A stretch of DNA of 64,000 bases, from assembly GCF_001898575.1 (NCBI RefSeq), contig NZ_MKUD01000081.1, forward strand, positions 217,606-281,605, read 5' to 3'. Below, in pieces: positions 1 to 8,526 of the stretch; position 1 is the first letter of the stretch; the number at the start of each line of letters is the position of its first letter. The notes beneath the pieces are model-generated. The model ran no database searches. It saw only the letters and a program-made list of their open reading frames with translations, and had not been told where the DNA came from. The DNA is from Spirosoma sp. 48-14. GTDB lineage: Bacteria > Bacteroidota > Bacteroidia > Cytophagales > Spirosomataceae. The position numbers were made by a program, and so were the translations under genes.

Positions 1-290
1 TTATCCGCCAAACCAGGGTCATCGAACAGTACCAGGTGTTCGGATGGATTTTCGACCGAACGAACTACCATAGCCGCAATATGGCCGGGGGCCATAAAAT
101 CGGTGCGAACGGCTGATGAATGAACGGCCTGGGTTTCGAAGGCCCGCATCATAACCGCATCGGGAAACGAAATCTGGCTTCCGTCGGTACTAATGGTCGG
201 ACGAGGTATGGCTTTGACTACCGACTTGGGTTTTTCTTTACAGGCCGTTGTCAAAAGCGCTAAGGCAACAAGTATATGGCGAAAGGTCAT
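1..290 (-). CDS. RND efflux periplasmic adaptor lipoprotein (partial)
   Basis: Only the first 96 residues are inside the window; the gene runs off the left edge. The start is the ATG whose complement lies at 288-290. The N-terminus is a lipoprotein signal peptide with lipobox LTTAC (Cys at residue 17), then a Lys-rich linker and a beta segment typical of HlyD/CusB-type membrane fusion proteins. Such adaptors link an inner-membrane RND pump to an outer-membrane channel. The TolC-like gene ends one base upstream of this start and is read in the same direction, so the two are almost certainly co-transcribed, and an RND pump gene probably follows outside the window. The substrate (metal or drug) cannot be told from this fragment. 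The family call rests on context and short sequence only. Confidence 0.6.
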   Translation of the reverse strand, partial: MTFRHILVALALLTTACKEKPKSVVKAIPRPTISTDGSQISFPDAVMMRAFETQAVHSSAVRTDFMAPGHIAAMVVRSVENPSEHLVLFDDPGLAD

Positions 291-291
291 G

Positions 292-1575
292 CTAGTATAA
301 GTTGATCTGCCCGGTGACGTACAACAACCGGACGTAATTCTGACGGTAGGTATAAAGGCTCTGATAATAGGCCGTTTGGGTATCGAACCACGAGCTTTCG
401 GCCTGAAGCAGATCGATCAGTGTTGTGGCTCCCCGCAGGTAGGCATAGCGTACGGAAGCCAGTACCTGGTCGGCATCGCGCCGAATGCCAACATACCGCT
501 CAATGTTCTGACGACTGGTCATAAACGACTGATATGCCGTTTGCACCTCCGATCGGATTCGGGTCTGTACCAGCGTAGCCGCCTGACTTGCCTGCTCCTG
601 CAACACCCTTGATTTCTGAATCTCGCCCTGATTACGGCTATATACCGGCAACTCAATGGTCAGAAACACACCCGCATATGGAATGGCATTCTGTGGGTTC
701 CAGATAAAACCGGCTTCGTTGCGCGGCTTAGCCAACACCTGCTGCAAGTCGACATTTCGTTTGGCCGATTCAATAGTAGCTTCTGCCGCCAGCACATCGG
801 TTCGGTTGGCCGTAGCCAATCGCAATAGGCTATCAGCCGTCGAATTGATGGTCGGGTACAACCGCAATGGATTAGTAAAAGCCGGATGGATGATCGAATC
901 ATTTAGTGCCACATTCACACTATCGGCAATCCCCAGTACGAGCTGCAATTCATTCAGCCGGTTACGAAGGTCCTGCTGGGCCGTTCGGGTCTGGAGGTCA
1001 TACTGATCCGAAATCAACTGTGTACGGGTCAGATCGGTGGTGGTAATGACCAGATTTTTCAGCCGTACCCTGTTCAATTGCACCAGTGTATCCACATTGG
1101 CTTTGGCTCGCTGCAAAAGGGCCAGCTGAATACGGGCATACCAGGCATCGAGATACCGGTTGGCCGCATCGAAGAGTAAATTCCGTTCCGTTTCGGCTAC
1201 GCTCCGAATAGCCAGATTGGTATTGGCTTCGGCTGCCCGATTCCGATACGTTCGTTTATTGTAAATATCAAACTCTTTGGTAGCCTGAATCCAGAACTGC
1301 CGCCGTTGCCGACTCAATAACCCAACGGCTTCGGAGCCCGGCGTAGGTGTTAACTGAAAGAGCGTCTGGTTATTTAGCAATGGATTTGGCCGCAAATTTG
1401 CAGTTACCTGATCGGCCTGGGCCACATTGATATTGAGCCGTTCGACTCGGAGAGCCGGGCTATTGGTGCGTACTTGTTGAAGCGTCTGTCGTAAGTTTAA
1501 TGTAACCTGAGCCGAAGCAGGCAAATAAAATAACCCAACAAACAACAGCGTATATGATGCGATGTTTACTCTCAT
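292..1575 (-). CDS. TolC family outer-membrane efflux protein
   Basis: This 427-residue protein has a cleavable signal peptide ending near ASAQ (residue 23) and two repeated long alpha-helical halves with coiled-coil character, as in the TolC/OEP family. One half centres on residues 30-210 and the other on 240-425. The family forms a trimeric channel across the outer membrane and periplasm for export by tripartite pumps. The length fits the CusC/CzcC-like branch of the family. It is the first gene of a two-gene or longer minus-strand operon, with the adaptor lipoprotein starting one base after its stop. No cognate regulator is visible beside it. The substrate is unknown. Confidence 0.9.
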   Translation of the reverse strand: MRVNIASYTLLFVGLFYLPASAQVTLNLRQTLQQVRTNSPALRVERLNINVAQADQVTANLRPNPLLNNQTLFQLTPTPGSEAVGLLSRQRRQFWIQATKEFDIYNKRTYRNRAAEANTNLAIRSVAETERNLLFDAANRYLDAWYARIQLALLQRAKANVDTLVQLNRVRLKNLVITTTDLTRTQLISDQYDLQTRTAQQDLRNRLNELQLVLGIADSVNVALNDSIIHPAFTNPLRLYPTINSTADSLLRLATANRTDVLAAEATIESAKRNVDLQQVLAKPRNEAGFIWNPQNAIPYAGVFLTIELPVYSRNQGEIQKSRVLQEQASQAATLVQTRIRSEVQTAYQSFMTSRQNIERYVGIRRDADQVLASVRYAYLRGATTLIDLLQAESSWFDTQTAYYQSLYTYRQNYVRLLYVTGQINLY

Positions 1576-1830
1576 CCACTTAGAAATGCCTAAACAAAAT
1601 AACGCTTCATCAATTCGATTACCGAAGAATCAGAATTAAAAGGTAGTTAAATGTACTTATGGCTATTTTTACAATCAGTTAAAACGAGGCAAGATAGCCT
1701 AGGTTTTTAGAAAGGCGATTACTTAGAAAAAATACCTATGCCTATTTAAGTACAGTCCTATTATTCCTGGGTTGATTCTATCTTCAATCCATTATCGACT
1801 TGTCAGCATTCCCACCGACTTCACCTGAAA

Positions 1831-2514
1831 ATGAAATTCCTGATTTACTTCTTCATCAGCTTATTCCTGTTCACCTCCTGCACAAAGCGCTCTCTACACA
1901 TCATTGATAAACCGATTGTTTTTGACGAGCAACGTCGGCAATTGTCTCTCGACTATCTGGCCAAACGGCATGGCCTTGAACAAACCGAACCCTATATTAA
2001 ACCGAAGATGATTGTGCTCCACTGGACGGCTGTTCCGACACTGGAGGCTACCTTCAATATCTTTAATCCGTCTGTATTACCGGGTCGGCCTGATCTTCAA
2101 GCAGCCAGCCGCCTGAATACATCCGTTCCCTTCCTGGTCGATCGGGATGGCACCATCTTTCGCCTGTTGCCCGATACTACGTTTGCGCGGCACTGCATTG
2201 GCCTGAACTACTGTGCTATCGGTATTGAAAATGTGGGTAATAACGACCTGACCCGAGCGCAGATGAAAGCCAATGTGCAACTGGTACGGTATCTGAAACG
2301 TCACTACCAGGGAATCGACTACCTGATCGGCCATTATGAGTATACGGATTTCATCGGCACTCCGCTCTGGCGCGAAACCGACCCTAACTACCTGACAGGC
2401 AAGATCGATCCGGGCAAGTCGTTTATGCGTAAAGTTAGAAGCCGGGTCCGGGATTTACATTTAAAAGGTAGTCCCCGCAAACCCGACTCCGTCGATTTAC
2501 CGATATTATTATAA
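1831..2514 (+). CDS. N-acetylmuramoyl-L-alanine amidase lipoprotein (Amidase_2)
   Basis: The 227-residue product starts with a lipoprotein signal peptide (lipobox FTSC, Cys 17) and contains an Amidase_2/PGRP-type fold at about residues 55-205. The motif IVLHWTA (His 64), a central RHCIGLNYCAIGIE segment and the motif LIGHYEY carry the expected zinc ligands and active-site region. Enzymes of this family cut the amide bond between N-acetylmuramic acid and the stem peptide. The lipid anchor places it in the periplasm facing the wall, fitting a role in peptidoglycan turnover or recycling. It is a single gene, convergent with the M28 peptidase 17 bases downstream. The roughly 250 bases before it are AT-rich without a clear TAnnTTTG box. 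Confidence 0.88.
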   Translation: MKFLIYFFISLFLFTSCTKRSLHIIDKPIVFDEQRRQLSLDYLAKRHGLEQTEPYIKPKMIVLHWTAVPTLEATFNIFNPSVLPGRPDLQAASRLNTSVPFLVDRDGTIFRLLPDTTFARHCIGLNYCAIGIENVGNNDLTRAQMKANVQLVRYLKRHYQGIDYLIGHYEYTDFIGTPLWRETDPNYLTGKIDPGKSFMRKVRSRVRDLHLKGSPRKPDSVDLPILL

Positions 2515-2531
2515 TAGAAAGCAGTAGGCTC

Positions 2532-4205
2532 TTACTTAACTAGCTGCCCTTTTCCAAACTTCGTCCCGAAGAAATCACCTTTGTTCCAGGTAGGGCGCTG
2601 CTCATCCTGGGCCGTCAGGTATCCTACTAAAAATTGCAGTTGGGCATGTTTAGCGGCTGACTTAAAATCGAAAGGCTGGTTCATATCGTCCTGGGGTGAG
2701 TGATAGATGGAGGCCCGCCAGTCGAGGTTGAGTTTGGTACCATCAAGGGTCGGATTTCCAGTTTGCGAGCCACTTTTAATGAATAACGCCGGAATTCCCT
2801 GCCGAACAAAACTAAAGTGATCGCTCCGCATAAATACCGTTTGTTCAGGAATCGGGTCTGGGCTAATTTCAATGTTCAGAAAGTTAGCAGCCTGTTTTAC
2901 TTCTTTGCTTAAGCTCGAATGTTCGGCTCCATACGGCACAATATCGAGCAATGGATGAAAAAAGAAGGGCATGTCAAGCGTCAGGTTGGCCACAATTTTG
3001 TCTTTGGGAACAGTCGGGTTTGAGGCAAAATAATCAGACCCAAGCAAGCCCATTTCCTCGCCCGTTACACACACGAAAAGCACCGACCGACGGGGCGCTT
3101 TGGGTAAAGACGTAAACAGCCGGGCTGTTTCGAGGTTGATCGCTACCCCCGATGCGTTGTCATGAGCGCCGTTGTAAATAGAGTCACCCTTCACCACCCG
3201 GCCAATTCCAAGGTGGTCGAGGTGAGCCACATACACCACATATTCGTTTTTCAGCACAGGATCGGTGCCGGGCAATAGCGATACCAGATTAAACCCAGCC
3301 ACATCTTCTACAAGATCGGTCTGGGTCTGCATCCGCACTGACACATTGAGCGGAAATGCCTGTGGACGGTTTTTGTTAGCCTGTTTTATCGCATCGCTGA
3401 ATGGCGTTGGTGCATTGGCAAAAAGTAGTCGAGCCGTTGAATCGCCAAGCGATGCAACCCCTTTTATAGCCGGGTAGGTGCGCTGGGGTTTCCCCTGCTT
3501 ATCGACCCAGCGATAAATACCCTGCCGATTGCGGGGCGCAGCTGTTTCGATACGATTACGAAGGTCGGTAGGCATACTAAAAGCTATGGTCCCCAAAGCA
3601 CCATGCGCTACGGCATTCTCAGCCTTCGATGAGGAATAATAGGCCCGTTGATTGGATGGGAAACTAGCCGGAGCCCCGTTCAGAAAGGCGACAATTTTTC
3701 CTTTTACATCGATACCAGCGTAATCATCGTAGTCGAGTTCGGGAGCCGATACGCCATAGCCGACAAAAACGACCGGAGCCGACACCTCACTGGTCGGATG
3801 ATCGGGATTCGGATTCAGGATAAACTGTTTGCCATATTGTAACGATTGCTCACGGCCATTAGTGATCATCGCCATCGAACTACCCGCTTCGTTAGTTTGC
3901 CAGCGACGCAGCGGTACAGACTGCCGAAACGACTTATTTTCTCCCGCTGGTTGAAGACCAAGGGCTTTAAACTGGGAAACGACGTAATCGGCCGCCATCG
4001 CAAAGCCGCGCGTACCGGGTTTGCGGCCTTTCAGGGAGTCGTTGGCCAGAATACGCATATGGTTCTGAATGGCGTCGGGCCGGGCCGTTTTCACCACCTG
4101 CTGGGCATCGGCAGGAATGGCGTTTGACTGCCCCAATGAAAAAGTGAGCCCGCAGAGTATCAGGCCTGAGCTGAGAAGTGTTGTAGCAATTGAGCGCATC
4201 GACAA
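2532..4205 (-). CDS. Exported M28 family zinc aminopeptidase with PA domain
   Basis: The 557-residue protein has a signal peptide (residues 1-26, ending SLGQ). A protease-associated insert follows at about 120-280 and an M28 metallopeptidase domain at about 300-520. Visible zinc-ligand motifs are AHLDHLG, NGAHDNASG, TGEEMGLLGS, LTLDMPF and YHSPQDD, so both metal sites look intact. M28 enzymes of this type release N-terminal amino acids from peptides; in Bacteroidota they are usually periplasmic or secreted. The alternative ATG at the third codon (MRSIATT) would give an equally good signal peptide. The gene is convergent with the amidase gene and divergent from the nucleoside hydrolase gene. 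The physiological substrate cannot be inferred. Confidence 0.9.
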   Translation of the reverse strand: MSMRSIATTLLSSGLILCGLTFSLGQSNAIPADAQQVVKTARPDAIQNHMRILANDSLKGRKPGTRGFAMAADYVVSQFKALGLQPAGENKSFRQSVPLRRWQTNEAGSSMAMITNGREQSLQYGKQFILNPNPDHPTSEVSAPVVFVGYGVSAPELDYDDYAGIDVKGKIVAFLNGAPASFPSNQRAYYSSSKAENAVAHGALGTIAFSMPTDLRNRIETAAPRNRQGIYRWVDKQGKPQRTYPAIKGVASLGDSTARLLFANAPTPFSDAIKQANKNRPQAFPLNVSVRMQTQTDLVEDVAGFNLVSLLPGTDPVLKNEYVVYVAHLDHLGIGRVVKGDSIYNGAHDNASGVAINLETARLFTSLPKAPRRSVLFVCVTGEEMGLLGSDYFASNPTVPKDKIVANLTLDMPFFFHPLLDIVPYGAEHSSLSKEVKQAANFLNIEISPDPIPEQTVFMRSDHFSFVRQGIPALFIKSGSQTGNPTLDGTKLNLDWRASIYHSPQDDMNQPFDFKSAAKHAQLQFLVGYLTAQDEQRPTWNKGDFFGTKFGKGQLVK

Positions 4206-4309
4206 ATGATTGGATCAAAACAGTAGCTAAGATAAGCCACCAATTCAGCAGAACCAATTGGAAACGAATGCCGATATACAGCTATCCGGCCGGGTATGCA
4301 CAAAGATGA

Positions 4310-4317
4310 TATATTTG
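4310..4317 (+). promoter_or_regulatory. TAnnTTTG promoter element before nucleoside hydrolase gene
   Basis: TATATTTG matches the Bacteroidota -7 consensus and lies 62 bases before the nucleoside hydrolase ATG. No clear -33 TTG is seen at the right distance, so this is a moderate call. Confidence 0.4.
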
Positions 4318-4379
4318 GGCCCTCATATTTTGGGGAAAGCCAATCGAACGGCTTACGAACACAACGCAAACGACAAACC

Positions 4380-5318
4380 ATGAAGAAACGTCCGATTATT
4401 ATAGATTGCGATCCCGGCCACGACGATGCCGTGATGCTCATGCTGGCTATTGGCAGCGACCTATTCGATATTAAAGCCATCACTACGTCGGCTGGTAACC
4501 AGACACAGGCCAAAACTCTGAAGAATGCGCTGAAAATTATGGCGCTGACAGGCGCAAACATTCCCGTTTATAAAGGTGCCGACAAACCGTTATTTCGTGA
4601 GCTGATCATTGCTGATTATGTACATGGTGAAATGGGAATGGATGGCCCGAGCCTACCCGAACCTACGCTCCAGCCCGAGACGTTGTCGGCTGTTGAAGCC
4701 ATCGCGAAAATGCTGACCGAGAGTGATGAAGCCATTACCCTTGTTCCGACCGGGCCTTTGACCAATATTGCCACGTTTCTGCTGGCCTACCCCCACCTGA
4801 AATCAAAAATTGAGCGCATCTCGATTATGGGTGGTGGCGCTTTCCGGGGCAACATGACCCCAACGGCTGAATTCAATATTTATGTCGATCCAGAAGCCGC
4901 AGCCATTGTATTTAGTTCGGGCGTACCCATTACGATGTGCGGCCTCGACGTAACCCATAAGGCACTGGTATTTCAGGAAGATATTGAGCGGTTCCGATCC
5001 ATCGGCAATCAATCGGGTACGGTCGTGGCCGAGTTGATGGACTTCTTCTCGATTTTTTATCGGCAGGAGCGCCCAGAACTAAACGGAGGAGCAGCCTTGC
5101 ACGATCCCTGTGCCATTGCCTGGCTGATCGACCCGTCGCTGTTTGAGTCAAAATCGTGTTTTGTGGATGTCGAAACAGCCGGAAAACTGACTACGGGAAC
5201 CACTGTTGTCGATTTTTTCAATGTCCTGAAAAAGACACCCAATGTCGAATTCGTGTATGATATTGACCGGGAAGGATACCTGAACCTGATTTACGATGCG
5301 GTGAAGAAGTTACCCTAA
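4380..5318 (+). CDS. Nucleoside hydrolase (inosine-uridine preferring type)
   Basis: The 312-residue protein begins MKKRPIIIDCDPGHDDA, which carries the DxDxGxDD calcium-binding signature that defines nucleoside hydrolases. The segment VPTGPLTNIA and the late Asp-rich HDPCAIAWL motif complete the active-site set. The enzyme hydrolyses the N-glycosidic bond of nucleosides to free base and ribose in salvage. The open frame extends upstream to 4296, but the 28 extra residues are not family-like, so the ATG at 4380 was chosen; a TATATTTG box lies before it. There is no signal peptide, so it acts in the cytoplasm. It stands alone and is followed by a large inverted repeat that can serve as a terminator. 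Base preference is not predictable here. Confidence 0.93.
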   Translation: MKKRPIIIDCDPGHDDAVMLMLAIGSDLFDIKAITTSAGNQTQAKTLKNALKIMALTGANIPVYKGADKPLFRELIIADYVHGEMGMDGPSLPEPTLQPETLSAVEAIAKMLTESDEAITLVPTGPLTNIATFLLAYPHLKSKIERISIMGGGAFRGNMTPTAEFNIYVDPEAAAIVFSSGVPITMCGLDVTHKALVFQEDIERFRSIGNQSGTVVAELMDFFSIFYRQERPELNGGAALHDPCAIAWLIDPSLFESKSCFVDVETAGKLTTGTTVVDFFNVLKKTPNVEFVYDIDREGYLNLIYDAVKKLP

Positions 5319-5322
5319 ATTC

Positions 5323-5402
5323 TTTTTCGACAGGATTTGCGGGATGGACAGGATGGTTCCACTGGCTATAATCCTGTTCATCCCGTAAATCCTGTCGAAA
5401 AT
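5323..5402. repeat. Dispersed 32-bp inverted repeat, likely bidirectional terminator
   Basis: The left arm at 5323-5354 pairs with the right arm at 5371-5402. Only three positions differ, and two of these are transitions that keep G-U pairing. The core reads like TCCTGTTCATCCCGTAAATC. It fills the whole space between the convergent nucleoside hydrolase and lipoprotein genes. A degenerate single-arm relative is visible at about 6750-6785. Confidence 0.8.
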
Positions 5403-5978
5403 TTAAAACCACGGGCGCTTCACTTTAAAGGAACGTTTCAAACCGCTGATCATCAGGAAGGCACCTAGCAATCCAAAAATGATAGCGAGAGTTGTAATAC
5501 CCAGAATAGCAAACACGACGGCTACCAAAATAACGATTACAGATGCTTTTAGTTTCCAGCTAATTCGTTGCCACCAGTTCAGTTCTTTCCGAAGCGGCAT
5601 GCCCAGGCTTTGCCGAATCCGGTTGCCCAGGCGAAGTTGTTTTTTAGGTTTTGGCCCGGGCTGTTGGGGGGTCGTTTCGTTGGACACGGGCATCATACGC
5701 TGAACGCGCTGCATCCGCTGCTCAACCAGCTGCCGATGGACCAGCTCATTTTTCAGGCTCGCTACTGGCTCTGATACAAATGCAGGCGCATCGGTTGCCA
5801 GTTGGTCAACAACAGAATCGACATCCGGGACACTATCAGCTATCGGAACAGGCCGTTTTTCAAGCGATAATCGGGTAGCCTCGGGATGTGACGTTCGCTG
5901 AAAGTAGGCAATGGGCCGATGGCAGGACGACAGGAACAGGCAAAAAGCAGCTACTAAAAAAGGACTGTATTGTTTCAT
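5403..5978 (-). CDS. Small lipoprotein with C-terminal membrane segments, function unknown
   Basis: The 191-residue product has a lipoprotein signal peptide (lipobox LSSC, Cys 19) and a low-complexity middle rich in Gln, Arg and Pro. Near the C-terminus there are one or two hydrophobic stretches (about residues 147-182). A basic segment with WWQRISWKLKAS lies just before the hydrophobic part. I do not recognise the family. The architecture (lipid anchor plus C-terminal transmembrane hairpin) suggests an envelope protein. It is a single gene, convergent with the nucleoside hydrolase and divergent from the Nudix gene. The signal peptide supports the ATG at 5976-5978. Confidence 0.7.
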   Translation of the reverse strand: MKQYSPFLVAAFCLFLSSCHRPIAYFQRTSHPEATRLSLEKRPVPIADSVPDVDSVVDQLATDAPAFVSEPVASLKNELVHRQLVEQRMQRVQRMMPVSNETTPQQPGPKPKKQLRLGNRIRQSLGMPLRKELNWWQRISWKLKASVIVILVAVVFAILGITTLAIIFGLLGAFLMISGLKRSFKVKRPWF

Positions 5979-6071
5979 CAGGTCGCGGATTGTACAGATG
6001 ACTAGCCAAAGCTAAAGTCCACTTTACAACGAATCAAAGGTGTCAGTTAATATGGCTCTGCCGAAAAAGCC

Positions 6072-6079
6072 TACCTTTG
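6072..6079 (+). promoter_or_regulatory. TAnnTTTG box immediately before the Nudix ATG
   Basis: TACCTTTG ends five bases before the ATG at 6085. That is about the normal distance from a Bacteroidota -7 box to the transcription start, so the mRNA may start at or near the start codon. The same arrangement is seen at arsR. The -33 region is weak. Confidence 0.5.
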
Positions 6080-6084
6080 CCTAC

Positions 6085-6645
6085 ATGAAACCAGAGAACG
6101 ATCCCCGGCCCTGGCAGGTCGAAAGCTCCGAATACATCCATCAATTACCGTGGTTTACGGTTCGCAAAGACGCCATTCGGATGGAGAATGGCGGTTCCAT
6201 TCCTAACTATTTTATTTTCGAATATCCCGACTGGATCAACGTGGTTGCCGTTACAACCGAAGGGCAACTGGTTCTGATTCGGCAGTATCGACACGGTATT
6301 GGCGATGTTCATTATGAGCTTTGTGCGGGCGTAGTTGATCCCGGCGAAGAGCCACTAATAGCCGCCCAGCGTGAGCTACTGGAAGAAACTGGTTTTGGCG
6401 GTGGTACCTGGCAGCCTCTGATGACCTTATCGGCTAACCCTGGCACGCACGCGAACCTGACCCACTCCTTCCTGGCTACGGGCGTCGAGTTGAAACAGGC
6501 ACAACATCTGGAAAAAACGGAAGAAATCACCGTCCATATCGTATCGCGTGAGCGGGCCCAGGAAATCGTCAATTCAGGTGAAATGATGCAGTCATTACAC
6601 ATAGCTCCCTTGCTGAAATACCTTTTAGAAGCGGGATTACACTGA
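6085..6645 (+). CDS. Nudix hydrolase, ADP-ribose pyrophosphatase-like
   Basis: The protein (186 residues from this start) carries a complete Nudix box, GVVDPGEEP...RELLEETGF, matching GX5EX7REUXEEXGU. The flanking folds fit ADP-ribose/NDP-sugar pyrophosphatases, which hydrolyse a nucleoside diphosphate linked to a sugar. No signal peptide is present, so the location is cytoplasmic. The open frame continues upstream with an ATG at 6052 and a GTG at 6040. I chose 6085 (MKPEND) because a TACCTTTG promoter box lies immediately before it, which would put the upstream codons outside the transcript. It is a single gene with about 147 bases before the aminotransferase. Substrate specificity within the family is uncertain. 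Confidence 0.88.
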   Translation: MKPENDPRPWQVESSEYIHQLPWFTVRKDAIRMENGGSIPNYFIFEYPDWINVVAVTTEGQLVLIRQYRHGIGDVHYELCAGVVDPGEEPLIAAQRELLEETGFGGGTWQPLMTLSANPGTHANLTHSFLATGVELKQAQHLEKTEEITVHIVSRERAQEIVNSGEMMQSLHIAPLLKYLLEAGLH

Positions 6646-6708
6646 TTTAGGGATTTATATGACTTTGTTTCTTATTGATCTAATAAGCTAGCACATTCCC
6701 TAAGCAAG

Positions 6709-6716
6709 TATCTTTG
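6709..6716 (+). promoter_or_regulatory. TAnnTTTG box upstream of aminotransferase gene
   Basis: TATCTTTG matches the Bacteroidota -7 consensus 77 bases before the GTG start at 6793. The leader after it contains two TCTGTT/ATCC stretches related to the repeat at 5323-5402. The -33 element is not clear. Confidence 0.4.
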
Positions 6717-6792
6717 CGGTCTCAAATGAATGGATGGATAGGTTTTAACAAAATCTGTTTCATCCTAAAATCTGTTAAATCCTGGTTAAGAA

Positions 6793-7968
6793 GTGATTAT
6801 CCCTCTTGCTCACCGCGCCGATCAGACGCAGGAATATTATTTTTCCGTTAAGCTGGCCGAAGTTCGCCGTCTTCAGGCAGCTGGTCACGACATTATCAAT
6901 CTGGGCATTGGCAACCCCGATCTGATGCCTTCTGCCAATACCATCGATGCGCTGATTCAGTCGGCTCAGCAGCCAACAGCTCATGGGTATCAGCCCTACA
7001 AGGGAACCGTTGGTCTGCGTCAGGGCATTGCCAGCTTCTATCAGAATACGTACGGCGTTGATTTAAATTCCGAAACGGAAATACTCCCTCTCATTGGCTC
7101 CAAAGAAGGTATTACCCACATCTCGCTGACGTTTTTGAATGAGGGCGATGGTGTATTGGTGCCCGAACTAGGCTACCCGGCGTATCGGGCCGTTAGTCAG
7201 ATGGTAGGAGCGCGGGTGAGCGAGTACCCTCTTCTTGAACACGGTGGCTGGCAACCCGACTGGGAAGCGATGGCCGATCTGGTAAACGCATCGCCTGAAG
7301 GGTCTCCGACAAAGATTCTCTGGCTCAATTATCCGCACATGCCTACGGGCGCTCCGGCAACCTATGCGCTGTTTGAAAAAGCAGTCCGGTTTGCGCACGA
7401 CCATCAGATACTTATCTGCCACGACAACCCGTACAGCCTGATTCTCAATAAGAAGAAACCAATCAGTCTGCTGGCTGTCGACGGCGCAAAAGAGGTGGGC
7501 ATTGAATTAAACTCCCTCAGTAAATCGCATAATATGGCGGGGTGGCGCATTGGCTGGCTGGCAAGTAGCAAACCGTATGTCGATGCTGTACTGACCATCA
7601 AGAGCAACGTCGATTCGGGGCAGTTCAAACCGTTGATGGACGCAGCGGCTGAAGCCCTGACCAATTCCGAAGCCTGGCATCAGGAACGTAATGCGGTTTA
7701 TCAGGGTCGGCTCGATGCAGTTCACGCGTTTCTGGATGCACTAGGCTGTACTTACACGACCGATCAGGAAGGCTTATTTATTTGGGCCAAACTTCCCGAT
7801 CATGTAGAATCGGCTGAAGCCTTCGTTGACGATCTGTTGCTCAACAAGCATATTTTCATAGCCCCCGGCTTCATCTTCGGCCCGAAAGGGAACCGCTACG
7901 TGCGTGTATCCTTATGCATGCCCAAGGAACGGATAACAGCAGCAGTTGACCGTCTGAACCAGGATTAG
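6793..7968 (+). CDS. Class I/II PLP-dependent aminotransferase (aromatic amino acid region)
   Basis: The 391-residue protein has the type I aminotransferase fold. Motifs are LGIGNPDL near the N-terminus, LNYPHMPTG (substrate and cofactor contacts), the PLP-lysine segment SLSKSHNMAGWRIG and a late RVSLCMP arginine motif. It transfers an amino group between an amino acid and a 2-oxo acid. Prephenate dehydrogenase is the next gene on the same strand, and in Bacteroidota an aminotransferase of this type commonly sits in the prephenate/phenylpyruvate gene block. A role in tyrosine/phenylalanine synthesis is therefore likely but inferred. The start is GTG at 6793; no better ATG exists before the conserved IIPLAHRAD segment. 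A GxxExxY gene on the other strand separates it from tyrA. Confidence 0.9.
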   Translation: MIIPLAHRADQTQEYYFSVKLAEVRRLQAAGHDIINLGIGNPDLMPSANTIDALIQSAQQPTAHGYQPYKGTVGLRQGIASFYQNTYGVDLNSETEILPLIGSKEGITHISLTFLNEGDGVLVPELGYPAYRAVSQMVGARVSEYPLLEHGGWQPDWEAMADLVNASPEGSPTKILWLNYPHMPTGAPATYALFEKAVRFAHDHQILICHDNPYSLILNKKKPISLLAVDGAKEVGIELNSLSKSHNMAGWRIGWLASSKPYVDAVLTIKSNVDSGQFKPLMDAAAEALTNSEAWHQERNAVYQGRLDAVHAFLDALGCTYTTDQEGLFIWAKLPDHVESAEAFVDDLLLNKHIFIAPGFIFGPKGNRYVRVSLCMPKERITAAVDRLNQD

Positions 7969-8029
7969 TATGATTATACTGACTGTCCCTGATTATTTTG
8001 CCCGCGTCAGTTAGCTTATGTACTGGATG

Positions 8030-8422
8030 CTAACCCATGAATTTTTTGTTCAAAAGTCGTTTAACCTGTAAACTAGGGCTTCCAAAATTGATAAGCATCC
8101 CGATCTCAAGGTTATAGGCTTCTAAATAATTGATAGCCTGAGCTAGGTGATCATCTGTAAGCACAGCAATAGCTTTCAGTTCAATAGACAATGTATTCTC
8201 TACCAGGAAGTCTACTCTACGAGAACCAACATGTCTACCTTTGAAATAGATCGGCATATCAAATTCACGGGTGTATATAATTCCACATGCATCTAGATCT
8301 ATTACTAATGCTCTCTGGTATATAACTTCCTGAAATCCGTTACCCAGTATCTTATGCACTTCAAAAGCACACCCAATTATTCTACCCGTTAACTCCGAGT
8401 ATTTGTATTTTGAATTAACCAT
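8030..8422 (-). CDS. GxxExxY protein
   Basis: The 130-residue protein contains the eponymous GFQEVIY motif (GxxExxY) in GNGFQEVIYQRAL. It also has the conserved segments VDFLVENTLSIELKAI and LAQAINYLEAYNLEIGMLINFG. This small family resembles a PD-(D/E)xK nuclease core (D...E-x-K: VDFLV...IELKA), but its function is not established. It has no signal peptide. It lies on the opposite strand inside the aminotransferase-tyrA block and its surroundings are AT-richer than the neighbours, which suggests insertion into an older operon. Confidence 0.85.
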   Translation of the reverse strand: MVNSKYKYSELTGRIIGCAFEVHKILGNGFQEVIYQRALVIDLDACGIIYTREFDMPIYFKGRHVGSRRVDFLVENTLSIELKAIAVLTDDHLAQAINYLEAYNLEIGMLINFGSPSLQVKRLLNKKFMG

Positions 8423-8526
8423 TATTCCATCAGTGACTGAACGACAATATAATGATTACAAACTAGTTATTGTTGATCAATAGATAATCATAGTTAGTCA
8501 GTTAAATCATAAAAATCCCGGTTCCG

